A DNA stretch of 64,000 nucleotides from Sycobia sp. Sy_11 (lineage: Eukaryota > Arthropoda > Insecta > Hymenoptera > Epichrysomallidae): assembly GCA_018907035.1 (NCBI GenBank), contig JACCIC010000139.1, positions 496,001-560,000 on the forward strand, given 5' to 3'. The position numbers and the translations under genes were made by a program. The notes beneath the pieces are model-generated. The model was not told where the DNA came from. It worked only from the letters and a program-made list of their open reading frames with translations, and did no database searches. The first letter of the stretch is position 1. Each line of letters begins with the position of its first letter. Shown here piece by piece: positions 60,475-64,000 of the stretch.

Positions 60475-61300
60475 AATATGATCAAAATAATTTTCATTTT
60501 CAAGATTAAATTTGATTTTTAATTGATATTTAGTTTTGAAACCTATTAAAATGACCATACCACGGTTCTGATAGACATTTCTAATCTTTTCTACACAACC
60601 CTTGTGAAATTTAATTATAATCGTTACAATGGTGATTACATTGATACAGAACCAATGACAGATTAATGCATATATATTTTGTATAATGCATATAAAATAT
60701 TGTAATCACGGAGAGCCGCATCATCAGTGAATCCGCGCGCGTACATCTCCGCCACGAATCTCTTTTACTTTCTTTCTTACATATATAATACCATCGGTCT
60801 TATCCAATATTTGATGCACGTAAGCTGCGCGGAAGGAGAACCAGGTTTGCGGATAAAATTCATCGGCTTTCGTCCGCGGATGCTCTCGCTCTCGAAAAAA
60901 GAGGGGCGCGGCTCAGTATTGTAGCGGATCATTATTACATGACTTTCTGGCTCGGCGCTTGTGGATCGCCGTGTTAGGGACGAAAATTCCAGGAAGCGGC
61001 CGCAGGTAAGGACCGGGCGGCGTAAGAAACGAGACCGCGGACGTTACGAGTGCCTTTTATCGATGAAAAAAAAAAAAATTTCCCAAGGATGCACGCATAA
61101 CTCGGATCAATATTTCGAAGTCCAAAAGACGCGGTTACATCGAACCGCGAAAGTAGGCATCGTCTCGCGCCGAAATCGGCATATAATCTTGACGAGCGCC
61201 CGGCCAAAAAATGTAATCGCACCTTTTGGCTTTCACTATACTGAATATCATCGATTACGAGTTTAATGGTAACCGGTATACCGGCCGGTATATCTCAGTT
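60475..61300. other. GC-rich block, possible promoter and 5' exon
   Basis: AT-rich until about 60710, then CpG-rich. A TCAGTA initiator match at about 60913 and a strong donor GCCGCAG|GTAAGG at about 61007 could bound a noncoding first exon of a plus-strand gene lying beyond or within the remaining window. A 16-bp perfect palindrome lies at 61277-61292. No coding exon identified. Confidence 0.35.
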
Positions 61301-64000
61301 GTAAAATATACGTTTTTATCCCTCTGAAATTGAAAGTATCATCCTCACGGTTATTTGAAAGATTCGATTTGCAGATATTTGACGAATGATTTTGTGCTAC
61401 GAAGCAGAATTATCGGGTTGACAATAATACCACAGAAACATTATTTTTGCTAATTTTATGGGAAATTATATCCTGGCTTTTCGAGTCTGTGCAGAAAATT
61501 AAGTGTAAAACAGGATTAGATGAGAACTTTATTAATAATAATCACAATATAAACACACAAATACGTAAATTATGACATTCTAAATTATCAATTCACAACA
61601 CTAATAAAAGCAAAAGAATGGATACAATTGAAATAATAGAAATGACTAGAGCCATTAATAACAGTAGGAATCTGACTAATGGCGAGACCAATTTTATGAC
61701 GTTTCCGATACTAAAATTAGCCGCTGCATTATGAACATATTTATCATAATGTGTTTTTCCTCTAATCATTATAGTAATGCCGCGTATACGATGCGTCAAC
61801 GTTCTTGTACCGTATACCGATGTCAGGCTATTTTGTCGTTTTTCTAAACTTCGTCAGTCCGTAGTAGACCTTTAGAATGGTATGACAGCCGGAATTTTAG
61901 TCTAAAAATCAAATCATATATAGTGGAACTAACAAGTGTCTCTTTTTTTACCATACCTTAATATTCGTTTTTTATGATACTGCGTACGTGTTTCACGGAG
62001 TCGTGAAAATCCATTCTACAGTGGGGTCAGTGTCTCCTCGTAAGTGAAACTAATCCGTATTTCATATTGTCAAATAACCGTAAATTATTTAACTTCAGAA
62101 ATTGTCGTAGAATAGCTTTATGATTGAAAAAATATAACGTGCTCTTTTCCTGTTAAGACGAGATGCAATAGCAAATATTAACAAGCCTGGATCGAGTAAC
62201 TTACTAACAATTCTTTTTCTAACTCGAAATCCTTAATTCTTCTGTATACAGCATGCGCGAAAGTTTATATCCATTAGCTCTTATAAGTTCCTAGCTCAAT
62301 TAACATGTTTGTACGTTGCGAAAATCGAGGTCAAGCATTGCCCTTAATGACAGCTTTAATGACCCGACTCATTCCGATGGAAAACCTCAAAGAGTTCTCA
62401 ATTCGAACGCTCTCCCGAGCAACTGCAGTCGGTGCGGCTATAAAGCAACGGAGTTATTGATGCATTCGCAGAGCCGCTACGCGTTTATATTGTTTGCATT
62501 GTATGCTCGACCAAGCAGTGTATCGAGGTCTATCCCCGTTCGACGCGGGGCTTGGAACGGCTCGGGCTCGGAGCGTCGCTTGGAGAAAGAAGAAAACAAA
62601 AAACAATTACGCTGTCGACTAAGCCAAATTTATTTTTCCTTTTCCACTCGAAATTTCGATGCTGGAGTCGATAAAAATCCAACATTTTCACCCTTCTCTC
62701 GTACGTCGAAAATACTTTGCCGCGATAGTGGTAAACGATCGGTATTTTACTATCACGTATATGCTGTTTCTACATTAAAGTTTTCTCTTTTCTATTTTAA
62801 ATCATATACGAAAGTTTATCGGAGTATTTGCGGGAAAAAGAAAATTTGAAACAAATCTTTTCAGTTTCGGAAGAACAAATAATGTTTCATGCTTATAAAT
62901 GAATATCTGAAGAAATTGTCTTCTTAAAATAAACTTATCCGGTTATTTTAAGGTCAACTTTTATATTTGTCTAATTTTGATTTTTATAAACAAATTAGGT
63001 TTTTTATTTAAGCTTATCGAAGTAACTGTTCACTATCTGAAGTTAAAGTAATCACTATACCTTTAATTTGTAAATAACATTAAATTAAGCTTTTACTAAG
63101 AGGACGTCTGTACATTATTAATTTTATATTCTTATAATAAATAATTAAGCTGTTCCACTTAATCAATAGATCTAAGAAATTATGGTGGTTAAAGAGTAGA
63201 AGACACAACCATATTCATGTATATTTTTTTCTTGTAAATATTCAAACAAGCTGGAAATAAAGAATTCCTGTAAGAATTCCTGTAAGCCCTGTCTTGCTTT
63301 GAAAGGTAAACAATTCTCTTTACTCCCATTACTACACATTCTTCGTTCATCTTTCTACTATATGCTATACTATGTACTTATTTCATGGCCCTCACAGTGA
63401 AAGTGATTTTGTGCATTCTTGTTAACTGTATATGAAATTGTAACTAAAATTCTATTTTAGTTTTTTGTATTAAATAATTTAATTTTAAACTATTTAATAC
63501 ATAATTTGTAAATAACTGATATTCACTAATATAAAAAGATATTAATTAATAAAAAGTCCTAGGTGTGCAGAATTTCTGAAAAATTAACATTAATGCCATA
63601 TAATAATTATAATTAATTTTTGTATCCTATTTGACAGATACATGCAAAATTAAAAATTTTATAGAATACTATTATATGTATCACTCGTAAAAGGTACCTT
63701 TTTAACTAAATGATTTTTGTTAATTAGTTCTAATACTGAATCATGCTTATGAAGGAATTTGATGATCTAGAATTTATTTACTAGTTACTATAGATATTTG
63801 AGCTGAAAAGAACAATACATACTGGGTAAGTGCAGCTTATATTTAGGAAGCTCTGAATAAAAGATCAAAACACTCACTCGAATGTCGAGTAAACAGAGTT
63901 GCATTATTTAGCATTACATTTAACACCAAATGTTCATGATTTACTGAACAAGACAGTAATCCAATCTGCATATGTTCATAAAATTATTATGCCTATTGTG
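61301..64000. other. AT-rich end of the window
   Basis: No gene recognised. The 177-codon plus-strand frame 62316-62849 begins at TTG, crosses a CpG-rich patch (62390-62600) and shows no domain. A 14-bp tandem duplication (AGAATTCCTGTA) lies near 63260-63288. Two adjacent inverted repeats occur at 63442-63462 and 63467-63500. Confidence 0.5.

Noticed and set aside
62316..62849. 177-codon plus-strand frame
   Set aside because: Starts at TTG, not ATG; crosses a CpG-rich patch; no domain, signal peptide or splice support.
63442..63500. Two adjacent inverted repeats
   Set aside because: Arms of 9-10 bp in very AT-rich DNA are expected by chance and there is no associated feature.
1..64000. CRISPR arrays, bacterial operons, rRNA genes
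   Set aside because: No spaced direct repeats, Shine-Dalgarno-led gene series or rRNA-like sequence were seen. The window is eukaryotic.

Overview
The window looks like nuclear DNA of an insect, most likely a hymenopteran. It is AT-rich and intron-bearing, with abundant CpG inside GC-rich patches and a very heavy load of (TA)n, (GA)n/(CT)n and (CA)n microsatellites. It carries decayed retroelements and an ecdysteroid-kinase-like (CHK/DUF1679-type) gene. There are no bacterial operons, rRNA genes or CRISPR arrays. The order is an inference; the arthropod assignment rests mainly on the kinase family and on the initiator and splice signals.

Layout. From 1 to about 10.8 kb I see only AT-rich sequence, microsatellites and GC-rich patches. 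At 10.86-11.15 kb three short stretches with consensus splice sites and matching phases read as the 3' end of a membrane-protein gene, faintly chemoreceptor-like. At 12.14-15.96 kb a small spliced gene for a secreted protein (signal peptide, two N-glycosylation sequons, weak DUF1091-like pattern) can be assembled. Its first intron holds a dead, 5'-truncated, RNase H-bearing non-LTR retrotransposon (12.50-14.62 kb) that ends in a (TAA)n tail. From 16 to 59 kb the window is gene-poor. About twenty GC-rich, CpG-bearing blocks of 0.2-1.2 kb alternate with AT-rich stretches. Some blocks have strong donor sites, initiator motifs or near-perfect palindromes that could mark first exons or enhancers. 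A tRNA-Thr-derived SINE or tRNA relic lies at 34.10 kb, followed by an A-rich tail. A cluster of six GTAAATA (forkhead-type) sites lies at 18.91-19.10 kb.

The only gene with a long, clearly conserved reading frame is the single-exon CHK-kinase-like gene at 59107-60342. It has a TCAGT initiator upstream and AATAAA signals downstream. Its catalytic motif reads His-Cys-Asp where the family normally has His-Gly-Asp.

The secreted-protein gene and the kinase gene are far apart and nothing in the sequence links their functions. I found no sign of a multi-gene novel system. The most useful new items are the spliced genes that single-frame ORF calling misses, the retrotransposon inside an intron, the altered kinase motif, and several perfect hairpins and motif clusters in noncoding DNA.
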